From contig NZ_JAAABN010000003.1 in NCBI RefSeq assembly GCF_011516765.1, positions 1 to 64,000 on the forward strand: a stretch of DNA of 64,000 nt. Direction: 5' to 3'. The notes below the pieces were generated by a model, which was not told the origin of the DNA, searched no databases, and saw nothing but the letters and a program-made list of their open reading frames with translations. Origin of the DNA: Acetobacter sicerae. Its GTDB lineage: Bacteria; Pseudomonadota; Alphaproteobacteria; Acetobacterales; Acetobacteraceae. Position 1 is the stretch's first letter. Each line of letters begins with the position of its first letter. The translations under genes were made by a program, and so were the position numbers. Shown piece after piece: positions 8,748-17,523 of this stretch.

Positions 8748-9671
8748 TTGTCAGCCGTTCTGGCACATCTGTCTGATCCACATCTGCCGCTCGAAATCGT
8801 GCCGTCCCGTAGGGAATGGGCGATCAAGCGGATCATCAGCATGATCTCATGGCGCTTCAACAGACGTCATATTCACAGAACCAGGGCGCTCGCCGCCGTC
8901 ATGCGCGATATCGACGCCTGCGGAGCCGATGCGCTGGCCATCACCGGCGATCTCACCAATCTGGGCACGCGCGAGGAATGTATCGCCGCCACGCGATGGC
9001 TCGATCGCCTGCCGACACCCCGCGCCGTCATCCCCGGCAACCACGACACCATGATCCGGGCGTCCTGGGCGGACGGGCCGGGACTGTGGCGCGATGTCGG
9101 CGGCATGCCTGATGAGGAGACTCCCGTTTTCCTGAGAGTCGGAGACGCCGCCCTGATCGGCGTCAGTTCCGCCGTTCCCTCACCGCCCTTTTTCGCCTCT
9201 GGCCGGGTCAGTGACATCCAGATCGACAGAATGGCCGAACTGCTCCGGCGCACGGGTGAGCAGGGACTGTGCCGCGTCGTCATGATTCATCACCCGCCAC
9301 GCAAGGGCTTGGTTCTCTGGAGCAAGGCGTTACGGGGGCTGGATCGTTTCACGGAAGCCGTCCGGTCCGCCGGTGCGGAGATGGTCCTGCACGGCCACTC
9401 CCATCAGGGGACATTCAGCACGATACCCGACAGCGAGATCCCGGTCATCGGCGTCACCTCCGCGTCGCACAGACCGGGCCATAGTCTGAAACGGGCGGCA
9501 GGCTGGAACAGGATCAGCATCCACAAGGAAGACCGTGACTGGCAGATCACGGTGGAATCCCGTCGCCTTGCACCGGACGGGCAGCTTCATGACTTCCGGA
9601 CGACCCGCTTCACACGCCCCGCCCTGCGAGCAGAAGCGGACATCCGGCCCACGAAAGAGTCCGTGCTGTGA
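8748..9671 (+). CDS. calcineurin-like metallophosphoesterase, sphingolipid locus
   Basis: This two-metal phosphoesterase shows the full motif set: HLSDPH (D10, H12), GDLTN (D68), GNHD (H99), MIHHPP and HGHSH. I chose the TTG at 8748 because AGGAAG lies 7 bases upstream and the protein then begins only a few residues before the first motif, as is usual for this family. Starts at 8667 (ATG) or 8643 are possible. It opens a five-gene operon in which every junction is a 4-bp overlap. Metallophosphoesterases occur in other bacterial sphingolipid head-group clusters, so dephosphorylation or pyrophosphate cleavage of a lipid intermediate is a reasonable inference. Confidence 0.8.
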   Translation: MSAVLAHLSDPHLPLEIVPSRREWAIKRIISMISWRFNRRHIHRTRALAAVMRDIDACGADALAITGDLTNLGTREECIAATRWLDRLPTPRAVIPGNHDTMIRASWADGPGLWRDVGGMPDEETPVFLRVGDAALIGVSSAVPSPPFFASGRVSDIQIDRMAELLRRTGEQGLCRVVMIHHPPRKGLVLWSKALRGLDRFTEAVRSAGAEMVLHGHSHQGTFSTIPDSEIPVIGVTSASHRPGHSLKRAAGWNRISIHKEDRDWQITVESRRLAPDGQLHDFRTTRFTRPALRAEADIRPTKESVL

Positions 9672-10963
9672 CGACACCGGGGAATGACCGCTACAGGCCG
9701 CCTCTGGCGAGGCTGCCCTCCTGGATTCGTCCCGGCACACTCGACACCTACCTGCTGGGTCAGACCATTCCACCCTTTGTCATCGCCGTTTCGGTAGTGC
9801 TGATCGCGCTCCTGCTCGAACGGCTTCTGGTGCTTCTCAACGTGCTGGCGTCCGAGGCCAGTCCGTTTTTCACCCTGCTGCGGCTCCTGGCCGACCTGAT
9901 GCCCCACTATCTGGGGCTGGCCATGCCCGCCGCGCTGTGCGTGTCCGTCTTCACGGTCATCCGACGCATGAGTGAGGGCGACGAGATCGACGCCCTGATG
10001 AGCAGCGGCGTCTCTCTGGCGCGCATCTGTCGCCCTTTCGCGCTGACGGGCGCTGCGATCGGGCTGCTTTCGATTCTGCTTTACGGCTATATCCAGCCCC
10101 ATGCCCGTTACCAGTTCCGGGAAGGATTCTATTTCGCCAGCCACGCCGGATGGGCGCCCGTTCTTCAGTCCGGCATGTTCGCGTCCCCCTCCCCTCGCCT
10201 GATGCTGACAGCCGACCATGTCAGTCACGCAGGGTCGCAGCTGAAAGGCGTGTTCATCAGGGATCTGAGCGAGGGCAAGGAACGCGACATCACGGCGCAG
10301 ACCGGCTCCCTCCGCACGGACGCCGCCAAGGGAGAAGTCCAGATCGAGCTGTTCCATGGCTCGATCCTGACCATCCGGCCCGGTGTGCAACCCACCGTGA
10401 CGACTTTCGATCATGCACAACGTCTGATCAGCCGCACGAACAAGGCGACGTTCCGTACCCGTGGCGATGATGAGCGTGAACTGACCTCGCGTGAACTCGC
10501 CCGTAAGATCGACGCGGTTCGCCATGCCGCGAAGACGGACACGTCACGGGACACGGATACAGATCTGATACCGGCTCCCGAGGTCTCGGACAGCAACGAC
10601 ATTCCCCTGACGAACATGCGGGCCGAACTGAATTTCCGGCTGGCCCGCAGTCTGTCGATCCCTTTCATTCCCGTTCTCGCCACGGCTCTGGCCGTGATCG
10701 GCAAACGCAGACGGGGCAGCGCCGGACTCGCGGTCGCAGTCCTGCTGCTGGTGACCTATGACCATATCCTCCAGCTTGGAGAGAGCCTGATCGCCAGCGG
10801 CAAATCCTCGCCGCTTCTGGTCATCTGGCTGCCGACCGTCGTGTTCTGCACCGCCTGCACCCTGCTGCTGCTGTTCCGGGCCAGCATCCTGCCGATCCGG
10901 CGCAGTCGCCCTGCGACTCCTCCCACAGGCTCCTCCGGGGATATAGTGGAGGGAGCCCGATGA
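9668..10963 (+). CDS. LptF-like permease (YjgP/YjgQ family)
   Basis: This 431-residue membrane protein has the LptF/LptG layout. Three N-terminal membrane segments (about residues 30-56, 72-97 and 122-142) are followed by a periplasmic region of about 170 residues, expected to be a jelly-roll. Three C-terminal segments follow (about 320-415). The RRMSEGDEIDALMSSGVSL stretch is typical of the cytoplasmic coupling helix that contacts the LptB ATPase. The GTG start overlaps the upstream stop by 4 bp. Canonical LptFG extract lipopolysaccharide from the inner membrane. The embedding in a sphingolipid operon raises the possibility of a paralogue handling sphingolipids, but it could also be the only LptF in the genome. 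Confidence 0.82.
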   Translation: MTTPGNDRYRPPLARLPSWIRPGTLDTYLLGQTIPPFVIAVSVVLIALLLERLLVLLNVLASEASPFFTLLRLLADLMPHYLGLAMPAALCVSVFTVIRRMSEGDEIDALMSSGVSLARICRPFALTGAAIGLLSILLYGYIQPHARYQFREGFYFASHAGWAPVLQSGMFASPSPRLMLTADHVSHAGSQLKGVFIRDLSEGKERDITAQTGSLRTDAAKGEVQIELFHGSILTIRPGVQPTVTTFDHAQRLISRTNKATFRTRGDDERELTSRELARKIDAVRHAAKTDTSRDTDTDLIPAPEVSDSNDIPLTNMRAELNFRLARSLSIPFIPVLATALAVIGKRRRGSAGLAVAVLLLVTYDHILQLGESLIASGKSSPLLVIWLPTVVFCTACTLLLLFRASILPIRRSRPATPPTGSSGDIVEGAR

Positions 10964-12120
10964 CCGAAGAGCGGATCGCAAAAGGTCCCCGCCACGTTCT
11001 TCTGCGCTATCTTTCCCGCACGCTCATTTCCCGCACGGTGATGTGCTGCGGCATCCTCATCGCCCTCATGGAGATTCTCGCGCTCCTTGAGCAGATGACG
11101 CCGATCCTCAAGCGTCACCTCGGCGTCAAGGGCGTGCTGACCTACATGGGGCTGCATCTGCCCGCGATGCTCCAGACCGCCCTGCCCCTCAGCGTGCTGA
11201 TCGCCGGGTTGCTGATGTTCACGCAGATGACCATCTCCAGTGAAATCGCCATCCTCAGGGCGGCGGGTCTTTCTCCGTGGGGTTTTCTGAGGAAGCTGCT
11301 GCCGTCCGCGATTCTGATCGGACTGTTCGGGTGCGTGCTGGAGGATCAGATCACGCCGCGCTCGGAACTGGCTCTTGCATCGTGGTGGAACCGCACCAAT
11401 CCGACTCCGGCCAACGGCAAGGCGTTCTGGTTTCACGTTCCCGATGGTGTCGCCCAGGCCTGCATGGGGTCCGCCATCGGACTCCCCGCGACCGACAGTG
11501 AGCTCGCGCATGTCGGCTATATCGCCCGATCGGGTCGGGAGGCGTTCAATGTCGATCTGTATGACCGCACCGCGGACGGACGGATTCTGCGCACCCTGCA
11601 CGCAGAGCACGCCGTTTACAGCTACAGCGGCTGGCACCTGTCCGACATTCACTGTGCGACGGTCTCGTTCGCCGAGCTGGACACCACGGCGAACGAGAGC
11701 ACGGTTCTTGACGCCCTGTGGAAAAATCCGTTCGGGCCGAACGACATGCTGCGGCTTTCGATGGACGCCGCTCCCCTGTCTTCAGGCATGATTCTGGATG
11801 CGCTACACGGCAAAATCGCCACCAACCAGACGCCCGGTTACCTCCGCGCGGCCCTGTTCGAGCGCTTTCTCAGACCCCTCGCTCTGATCGTCATGCTTTT
11901 ATTGGCGATGCCGGTGATCTATATACCCCCCAGAACAGGGCTGAGGAGCTGGCTGCCGGTCTGGTGCCTCGGCGCCGGTCTGTTGTTCATCATTGTGCAG
12001 GGCATGTTCCGTGCGATGGGCAACGCAGGTCTCCTACCGGCTCCGGTCGCGACTGTCCCCGGCCTTATCATCTTTGCACTGGCCGCAGGCACCGCGTTAT
12101 TAAGGAACGAAGACAAATGA
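10960..12120 (+). CDS. LptG-like permease (YjgP/YjgQ family)
   Basis: This 386-residue partner of the preceding gene has the same architecture: N-terminal membrane segments (about 28-50, 65-90 and 105-125), a periplasmic domain to about residue 285 and three C-terminal segments. The coupling-helix motif SEIAILRAAGLSPW is clear. The ATG overlaps the upstream stop (ATGA) and GGAGGG sits just upstream. LptF and LptG form a heterodimeric permease with the ATPase LptB, which is not encoded here. The pair is followed by lipid-modifying genes rather than by lptD and surA, the arrangement I would expect for the canonical copy. The substrate is therefore an open question. Confidence 0.82.
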   Translation: MTEERIAKGPRHVLLRYLSRTLISRTVMCCGILIALMEILALLEQMTPILKRHLGVKGVLTYMGLHLPAMLQTALPLSVLIAGLLMFTQMTISSEIAILRAAGLSPWGFLRKLLPSAILIGLFGCVLEDQITPRSELALASWWNRTNPTPANGKAFWFHVPDGVAQACMGSAIGLPATDSELAHVGYIARSGREAFNVDLYDRTADGRILRTLHAEHAVYSYSGWHLSDIHCATVSFAELDTTANESTVLDALWKNPFGPNDMLRLSMDAAPLSSGMILDALHGKIATNQTPGYLRAALFERFLRPLALIVMLLLAMPVIYIPPRTGLRSWLPVWCLGAGLLFIIVQGMFRAMGNAGLLPAPVATVPGLIIFALAAGTALLRNEDK

Positions 12121-12911
12121 GTGGCACCCTGCGGAATCCGACCATCAGGTCCGGGCGGAGCTTCGATCTCGGCAAGATGAATCTGCGTCAGCTCTGGATC
12201 GCCTATCTGACCTATCCGACGATTCTGCTGTATTTCGTCCTCATTGTGGTCAGCGTCATTCTCAGCGTACACTTCTTCGCCGGCTGGGGTGCGACAATCA
12301 CATCCATCCTCGCCGTCATGCTGGTCTATCCGGTCGTCTGGTACTCCCTGCACCGCTGGATTCTGCATGGACAGTGGCTCTACAAATCCCGCTGGACCGC
12401 CTCGCTGTGGAAGCGCATCCACTTCGATCATCATCAGGACCCGCATCTGCTGGATGTTCTGTTCGGCGCGCCTGCAACGACTCTGCCCACCATCGGCGCC
12501 GTGACGATTCCCGTCGGCTGGCTGATCGGCGGCTGGGGAGCCGCTGCAACGGCTTTCGGCGCGGGTGTGACGATCACTTGTATTTACGAATTCTTTCACT
12601 GCATCCAGCATCTGAACTACAAGCCGAAGGCGGCTTGGATCCAGCGGATGAAGGCGTGGCACGTCCTGCATCACTTCCATGATGAAGACGGCAATTTCGG
12701 CATCACCAGCTATGTCGTGGATCGTGCGTTCGGCTCTTTCTATGAAGAGGCGCGCGCCCGTCCCCGCAGCCCGAGCGTGTTCAACCTCGGCTACAATCTG
12801 GAGCAGGCGAAGCGGTATCCGTGGGTCATGAAGCTGACCGGCTCTCCCCCACGCGATCGTCCCGACGGCGCCCGTCCTTCCACCCGTTCAGCCAACCGTG
12901 ATGCGGCGTGA
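12117..12911 (+). CDS. sterol desaturase/fatty acid hydroxylase superfamily protein
   Basis: This 264-residue integral membrane di-iron oxygenase shows the histidine clusters of the superfamily: HRWILH (about residue 78), HFDHHQDPH (about 102), HCIQH (about 161) and HVLHHFH (about 181), with membrane segments between. Such enzymes insert a hydroxyl group or double bond into fatty acyl or sphingoid chains. Acetic acid bacteria are known for dihydroceramides with 2-hydroxy fatty acids, so a hydroxylase acting on ceramide or its acyl chain fits the locus. The ATG at 12117 overlaps the upstream stop (ATGA), preceded by AAGGA. The position of hydroxylation is not deducible. Confidence 0.85.
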   Translation: MSGTLRNPTIRSGRSFDLGKMNLRQLWIAYLTYPTILLYFVLIVVSVILSVHFFAGWGATITSILAVMLVYPVVWYSLHRWILHGQWLYKSRWTASLWKRIHFDHHQDPHLLDVLFGAPATTLPTIGAVTIPVGWLIGGWGAAATAFGAGVTITCIYEFFHCIQHLNYKPKAAWIQRMKAWHVLHHFHDEDGNFGITSYVVDRAFGSFYEEARARPRSPSVFNLGYNLEQAKRYPWVMKLTGSPPRDRPDGARPSTRSANRDAA

Positions 12912-13684
12912 CTGAGTCCGGCGCAAGTGAATCCGGACTGACAGCGATCGTTCTGGCCGGGTCGCGCGCAGGAGCCGCTGATCCGATGGCGGTCGCCGCC
13001 GGGCTTTCGCACAAGGCGCTGATCCCGATTGCCGGAAAACCGATGATCACGCATGTGCTCGATACGCTTCTCGCAGTGCCGTGTATCGGGCGCATTCTTG
13101 TCTGTATTGAAAACCCTTCTGTTCTGGACGGCATTCTTCCAGACGGTGTGGAAACGATGGATGCCGCTCAGGGACCGAGCGCGAGCGTTCTTGCCGCGAT
13201 CCGTGATTGCGGAACACCGCTTCTGGTCACCACGGCGGACAACCCGCTTCTGCGACCGGAATGGGTGCAGTTTTTCCTCGACGATGCCGGAAGCGCCGAC
13301 ATCGCCGTCGGTGTCGCCAGCGAAGCCGCTGTGACGCGGGATGTTCCGGGAACACGCCGAACCTTCATCCGCCTTTCCGATGTCGCCTTTTCTGGCTGCA
13401 ATCTTTTCCTTTTCCGTACACATGCTTCCGCGAGAGTCGCCATGCTGTGGCGGAAAGTCGAAAAGGAACGCAAGCACCCGCTCCGGATGGGCTGGCTGCT
13501 CGGCCCTTCCATCCTGCTGCGATTTCTGCTGAAGCGTCTGGGAACGAAAAACCTGCTGGCGCGCATTCTGAAGCTGACTGGCGCACAGGGGAAGTTTGTC
13601 TTCATGCCGGATGGCCGTGCGGCTGTGGATGTGGACAAGCCTGCGGATCTTGTTCTGGTGCGGAAGCTGATGGAAGCGGCTTAG
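12908..13684 (+). CDS. MobA/GlmU-like NTP transferase, probable lipid head-group nucleotidyltransferase
   Basis: The 258 residues start with a nucleotidyltransferase signature: AIVLAGSRAG, then KALIPIAGKPMITHVL (residues about 31-46), and later VTTADNPLL with the metal-binding aspartate. A C-terminal FMPDGRAAVDVDKPADL matches the second metal motif of this fold. It should activate a phosphorylated head group by joining it to a nucleoside monophosphate. Caulobacter uses a cytidylyltransferase (CpgD) to build phosphoglycerate head groups on ceramide, and this gene could play such a role, though I have not shown orthology. It ends the five-gene operon, its GTG overlapping the upstream stop. Confidence 0.72.
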   Translation: MTESGASESGLTAIVLAGSRAGAADPMAVAAGLSHKALIPIAGKPMITHVLDTLLAVPCIGRILVCIENPSVLDGILPDGVETMDAAQGPSASVLAAIRDCGTPLLVTTADNPLLRPEWVQFFLDDAGSADIAVGVASEAAVTRDVPGTRRTFIRLSDVAFSGCNLFLFRTHASARVAMLWRKVEKERKHPLRMGWLLGPSILLRFLLKRLGTKNLLARILKLTGAQGKFVFMPDGRAAVDVDKPADLVLVRKLMEAA

Positions 13685-13732
13685 AACGCCGCTTCCTTTT
13701 CAGGGATACTATCTTCTTTAAAGAGACTGATG

Positions 13733-13776
13733 CTCTCTAAAGATTTTTGAAAAATATTCTCCAGAAACTTCTTTGT
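13733..13776 (+). repeat. dispersed intergenic repeat, family A (divergent copy)
   Basis: The segment ends with CTCCAGAAACTTCTTTG and begins with a CTCTAAAGATTTTTGAAAAA core. Both parts recur at 17337-17408 and 45224-45270. It follows the last gene of the lipid operon and may help end its transcript. Confidence 0.6.
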
Positions 13777-13848
13777 TATTTATAGTGGTTTTTGACATTT
13801 GATCCGTGAATTTGCTGCGTCTTTTCCTCAGAAACAGAAGCGTCTGAG

Positions 13849-13877
13849 AAAAAGACCCGCATTTATGCGGGCTTTTC
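13849..13877. terminator. hairpin terminator, likely the original guaA terminator
   Basis: AGACCCGCATTTATGCGGGC forms a short GC stem with A/T runs on both sides. On the - strand it is followed by TTTTT. It lies just outside the att-like repeat at 13905, so it would directly follow guaA if the intervening island were removed. Confidence 0.6.
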
Positions 13878-13904
13878 AAAATAGCAACAAACCAGACGTG
13901 GCCC

Positions 13905-13918
13905 CACTCCCACTCGAT
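13905..13918. repeat. att-like copy of the guaA 3' end (distal junction)
   Basis: CACTCCCACTCGAT matches CACTCCCACTCAAT at the guaA stop codon (15136-15149) in 13 of 14 positions. The guaA 3' end is a known integration site for genomic islands. The two copies bracket about 1.2 kb of different composition. Confidence 0.6.
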
Positions 13919-14043
13919 TATTATATCGCAAAAAAAACATTATATTTCAATGCCTTGCGTACACCTCATCGCCTGATACCATGAAAACACCATGACTGGG
14001 AGCCGTCATTAAGGATCGTCCTCACTTGCGGAAGTGCGCCGAA

Positions 14044-14709
14044 TTATGCCTCTTCAGCAAGAATAGTAGGTAGCGGCACCTCACGCTCACCCCGGCGATC
14101 ACGCAGCCTGTAGCGACTTTGATACTGTCGCCGCTGCTTTGTAATTTCGTAGAGGACAATGCCGGAGCTTGTCCCGAGATTGAGGCTTTCGATCATCCCA
14201 AACATGGGTATCGATACACACCGTTCACTTCGTTCGACTGCGAGGTCGCTAATCCCCTTTGTCTCGCTCCCAAACCAAACAGCCAACTTCGCATGTTCGG
14301 TGTAATCTCCTTCATGAAGGAGAGTATTATTTTTACCTTTTCTATGAGGTGACGTAACGACTGATACGAAATGGTTCTTTTCGAGATGCACAAGGCAATC
14401 TTCGGTACTGTCGAAGCGCTTAACGAATGTCCACTTCACTGCGGACACAGATAGTTTCGACAATTTTGGCTCGGTGCGTAATTCGCTCCAGTCGTCTGAC
14501 AGAATCCGGCGAGGATCGATCACATATACTTTTTCTGCGCCAAGGGCGTTTACGTTTCGGATAACGGTACCGATATTACGCGGGTTTTCCGGGTCTTCGA
14601 TGACGACGATAAGGTTTTTGCACCGGAAGTCCCGTATCGCCTCGGCCCGCTTTCTAGCGGATCGTTTTTCTGGCTGCTTATCTGCTGTCATCACGTCCAG
14701 ATGCTCCAT
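14044..14709 (-). CDS. TrmH/SpoU-family RNA 2'-O-methyltransferase on the guaA islet
   Basis: All three SpoU motifs are present: NPRNIGTVIRNVNALG, AVWFGSETKGIS and CVSIPMFGMIESLNLGTSSG. Together they form the knotted SAM-binding site. The protein should methylate a ribose 2'-OH in tRNA or rRNA. I list the ATG at 14709; a GTG at 14694 and an ATG at 14691 lie further in, with GGAG upstream of both. Base composition is less GC-rich than the neighbours. The gene lies between two copies of the guaA 3' end, so it was probably acquired with the islet. The target RNA is unknown. Confidence 0.82.
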   Translation of the reverse strand: MEHLDVMTADKQPEKRSARKRAEAIRDFRCKNLIVVIEDPENPRNIGTVIRNVNALGAEKVYVIDPRRILSDDWSELRTEPKLSKLSVSAVKWTFVKRFDSTEDCLVHLEKNHFVSVVTSPHRKGKNNTLLHEGDYTEHAKLAVWFGSETKGISDLAVERSERCVSIPMFGMIESLNLGTSSGIVLYEITKQRRQYQSRYRLRDRRGEREVPLPTILAEEA

Positions 14710-14861
14710 CCTCTCAGTAACATACCGAACGACGATGCAGGGCGCCACTCGAAGAAGGGATGTGCGTTTCCTCTCAATCGAGCCCAAAACCACCTGTCTT
14801 TAATCCACCCTTCTCAGTCATTCCATCATGCCCAGAATATCGACGCGCTCCAGTAAGCAGC

Positions 14862-14966
14862 GTGATTGATGCCTGTGTCTATTGCCGCTTGTCGCGGGAC
14901 GACCGGCGCGGTCCGCAACTGATGCGCCTTCTTTATCAGTGGATGAACGCTATGCTCTCTACGTAG
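14862..14966 (+). pseudogene. possible N-terminal remnant of a serine recombinase
   Basis: From the GTG at 14862 the frame reads VIDACVYCRLSRDDRRG, which resembles the start of serine recombinases (AALYCRLSRDD..., with the catalytic serine). Similarity fades after about 17 residues and the frame closes at 14966. If real, it is what remains of the enzyme that inserted the islet at guaA. The match is short, so chance similarity is possible. Confidence 0.35.
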
Positions 14967-14979
14967 TCGTGAGGCTCAC

Positions 14980-15020
14980 CCGATACCATGATGGGGTCAG
15001 ACACCCGTTCATGGTATCGG
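14980..15020. repeat. 12-bp perfect inverted repeat with a related third copy nearby
   Basis: CCGATACCATGA (14980-14991) is followed after 17 bases by its exact reverse complement (15009-15020). A near copy, CCGAATACCATGA, starts at 15044, and GATACCATGA also occurs near the other end of the islet (about 13975). These could be recombinase or regulator binding sites. Confidence 0.6.
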
Positions 15021-15134
15021 CGTATTCTTCAATGGCGCGTCACCCGAATACCATGAAAAATGCCATTGATGATGTGGGAAACATCGCCATTTTTCATTGA
15101 TTTATTAAATTAAATCAATGAGTTATATACCCCC

Positions 15135-16736
15135 TCACTCCCACTCAATCGTACCGGGCGGCTTGGACGTGATGTCATACGTCACGCGGTTGATGCCGCG
15201 CACCTCGTTGACGATGCGGCTCGCCACGCGGTTCAGAAACCCCATGTCGAACGGATACACATCCGCCGTCATGCCGTCCGTGCTGGTGACAGCACGCAGC
15301 GCCACGGCCTGATCGTAAGTGCGGCCATCGCCCATCACGCCGACCGTGCGGACCGGCAGCAGCACGGCGAAGGCCTGCCAGATGGCGTCATAGAGACCGG
15401 CATTACGGATCTCTTCCAGATAGATGGAATCCGCCTTGCGCAGCAGGTCCAGCTTCTCGCGGGTGATGCTGTCGCTCGGAATGCGGATGGCCAGACCCGG
15501 TCCGGGGAACGGATGACGGCCGACGATGCTCTCCGGAATATCCAGCTCGCGACCAAGATCACGGACCTCGTCCTTGAACAGCTCACGCAGTGGCTCGACG
15601 AGCTTCATGTTCATGCGCTCGGGCAGCCCACCGACATTGTGATGCGACTTGATAGTGACGGAAGGGCCGCCGGTGAAGCTGACACTCTCGATCACATCCG
15701 GATAGAGCGTGCCCTGCGCGAGGAACTCCGCGCCGCCGATCTTGGCGGCCTCTTCCTCGAACACTTCGATAAACAGACGGCCGATGGTCTTGCGCTTGAT
15801 CTCCGGGTCCGTGACGCCTTCCAGCGCCGAGAGGAACATGTCGGATGCGTCGCGGTGGATCAGCTTGATATTGAACTGGCCACGGAACGTCTTGACCACT
15901 TCCTCGGCCTCGCCCGCACGGAGCATACCGTGATCGACGAAGATGCAGGTGAGCTGGTCACCGATGGCCTGATGGATCAGTACGGCGGCGACGGAGGAAT
16001 CCACGCCACCGGACAGGCCGCAGATCACCCGCTTGTCGCCCACCTGCTGACGGATCTTCTCAATCTCGACATCGCGGAACCGGGCCATCGTCCATGTGCC
16101 GGTGCAGCCCGCGACATTGTGGGTGAAGTTCTTCAGCAGCGCCGCGCCATGCGGTGTGTGAACCACTTCCGGGTGGAACTGCACGCCATACATGCGGCGC
16201 CCCTCGTCGGCGATCACAGCGAACGGCGCACCCTCGGAGATCGCCACGGCGCGGAAGCCGGGCGGCAGTTTCGTCACGCGGTCACCGTGGCTCATCCACA
16301 CCTGCTCACGGCCGCCACGCGCCCATGCGCCACGGAACAGGGCGCAGTCCTCGGTGATGTCCACAAAGGCGCGACCGAACTCGCGGTGGTCGGAGCCTTC
16401 GACCTTGCCGCCAAGCTGGTTGCACATGGCCTGCTGGCCGTAGCAGATGCCGAGCACCGGCACGTTCAGCGCAAACACCACGTCAGGGATGGTCGGCGCA
16501 CCCTTGTCATGCACGCTGGCCGGACCGCCAGAGAGGATGACGCCGCGCGGCGCAAACTTACGGATACGCTCGTCGCTCGCCGTGAACGGCCAGATTTCGC
16601 AGTAAACGCCGCTCTCGCGCACGCGGCGGGCGATGAGCTGCGTCACCTGTGAGCCGAAATCAAGGATCAGGATCCGATCGGCGTGCAGGGAGGCGTCGAG
16701 GGCGGGTGTGGCGGCGTCCTGATCTTTGGCGGACAT
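15135..16736 (-). CDS. guaA: GMP synthase (glutamine-hydrolysing)
   Basis: GuaA converts XMP, ATP and glutamine to GMP in purine synthesis. The 533 residues contain the class I amidotransferase nucleophile GICYGQQ (Cys98), the ATP-pyrophosphatase motif [10 protein letters not shown] and the dimerisation domain ending in [17 protein letters not shown] start at 16736, where AAGGAG lies 6 bases upstream; an in-frame ATG 24 bases earlier lacks a site. The gene is complete despite the islet at its 3' end. It is transcribed alone, away from the exported-protein gene at 16890. Confidence 0.96.
   Translation of the reverse strand: MSAKDQDAATPALDASLHADRILILDFGSQVTQLIARRVRESGVYCEIWPFTASDERIRKFAPRGVILSGGPASVHDKGAPTIPDVVFALNVPVLGICYGQQAMCNQLGGKVEGSDHREFGRAFVDITEDCALFRGAWARGGREQVWMSHGDRVTKLPPGFRAVAISEGAPFAVIADEGRRMYGVQFHPEVVHTPHGAALLKNFTHNVAGCTGTWTMARFRDVEIEKIRQQVGDKRVICGLSGGVDSSVAAVLIHQAIGDQLTCIFVDHGMLRAGEAEEVVKTFRGQFNIKLIHRDASDMFLSALEGVTDPEIKRKTIGRLFIEVFEEEAAKIGGAEFLAQGTLYPDVIESVSFTGGPSVTIKSHHNVGGLPERMNMKLVEPLRELFKDEVRDLGRELDIPESIVGRHPFPGPGLAIRIPSDSITREKLDLLRKADSIYLEEIRNAGLYDAIWQAFAVLLPVRTVGVMGDGRTYDQAVALRAVTSTDGMTADVYPFDMGFLNRVASRIVNEVRGINRVTYDITSKPPGTIEWE
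15136..15149. repeat. att-like copy at the guaA stop codon (proximal junction)
   Basis: CACTCCCACTCAAT covers the end of guaA, including most of its stop codon, and repeats at 13905-13918 with one mismatch. guaA reads intact through this copy, as expected when an element inserts at a gene end and restores the coding sequence. Confidence 0.6.
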
Positions 16737-16889
16737 GAAGGGCTCCTTAAGGCACGACATCGGGGTGACGCACTACATTGCAGCATGCTTTTGGCGCGGT
16801 ATAGGACGAGCGTGCGCCGACGTCACCCGTTTCCCTCATATTTGGGTTAGGATGGCGTCCGCAACCCGTATCAGCCAGAGGTCCCGTTC

Positions 16890-17336
16890 ATGCGCTTTTC
16901 CGTTTCACACACGCTTCGCGCCCATCTGCTGATCGGGGGTCTGCTGGCCGGAGGTCTGCTCGGCGGCACGGCCTCGCCCGCCCTTGCTTCAGCGCAGGAT
17001 GATCCGCTCGGCGACTGGATCGGGACGCTGGTGACCGACAAGGGAACCTGCCCGGATGAGAAACCTTCCGTTCTGCAGGTGAGGTCTGAAAAACTGTTTT
17101 TTGCGCCGGGCACCGGCACGCTGGTGCTGCGCGGCGTGCCGGACAAGAGTCACAAGCGCTTTCACGCCCAGCTGCTGCTCAAGGACATGAAGGAGCGTCC
17201 CCTGCCGATGGTATTCGAAGGCCATCCTGAAGGCGACACCATTGTTGGCGTCTACGGCACGCCGAACTGCCGGGCCCATATTGTGCTGACACGTCCTCAG
17301 GGGAGTGCATGGAAGAACTTTATGGGTGATCAGTGA
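16890..17336 (+). CDS. small exported protein of unknown function
   Basis: The 148-residue product begins with a clear signal peptide (positive start, hydrophobic LLIGGLLAGGLLGG, cleavage near ALASAQ). The mature part of about 115 residues is probably a beta-rich domain, and has two cysteines (GTCPDEK and NCRAH) that could form a disulfide. AGAGG lies 8 bases upstream of the ATG. It is a single-gene unit between guaA and nagA. I do not recognise the family. Confidence 0.75.
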   Translation: MRFSVSHTLRAHLLIGGLLAGGLLGGTASPALASAQDDPLGDWIGTLVTDKGTCPDEKPSVLQVRSEKLFFAPGTGTLVLRGVPDKSHKRFHAQLLLKDMKERPLPMVFEGHPEGDTIVGVYGTPNCRAHIVLTRPQGSAWKNFMGDQ

Positions 17337-17408
17337 AGGTTTCCGGGGCGTTTTCAAAGGGTAACGGTCTCTGAAGCTTTTTGGAAAACACTTCACCAGA
17401 AACTTCTT
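17337..17408 (+). repeat. dispersed intergenic repeat, family A
   Basis: The element reads GGTTTCCGGGGCG..., then TCTCTGAAGCTTTTTGGAAA, and ends CTTCACCAGAAACTTCTTC. It directly follows a stop codon. The same ordered blocks recur at 45224-45270, 48229-48304 and 56283-56356. Confidence 0.7.
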
Positions 17409-17523
17409 CATGGTGCTCTGTTTCTGGTTGTGGCGGTGCAACGCATGGGGCTGACAGGCTTGCGAGAGGCGACCTCGCGCCATATTCCCAAGGTTCCTTC
17501 CGGCAACTGAAAGACCGTCCGCC

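Noticed and set aside
11718-12116. N-terminal extension of the hydroxylase gene into the LptG-like gene
   Set aside because: The extension would overlap LptG by about 400 bases and has no family support. The ATG at 12117 with AAGGA upstream fits the ATGA overlap pattern of the operon.
15513-16652. Long + strand open frame opposite guaA
   Set aside because: It is antisense to a highly conserved gene and shows no motif or ribosome binding site. The composition (rich in His, Arg, Asp) is typical of a shadow frame.
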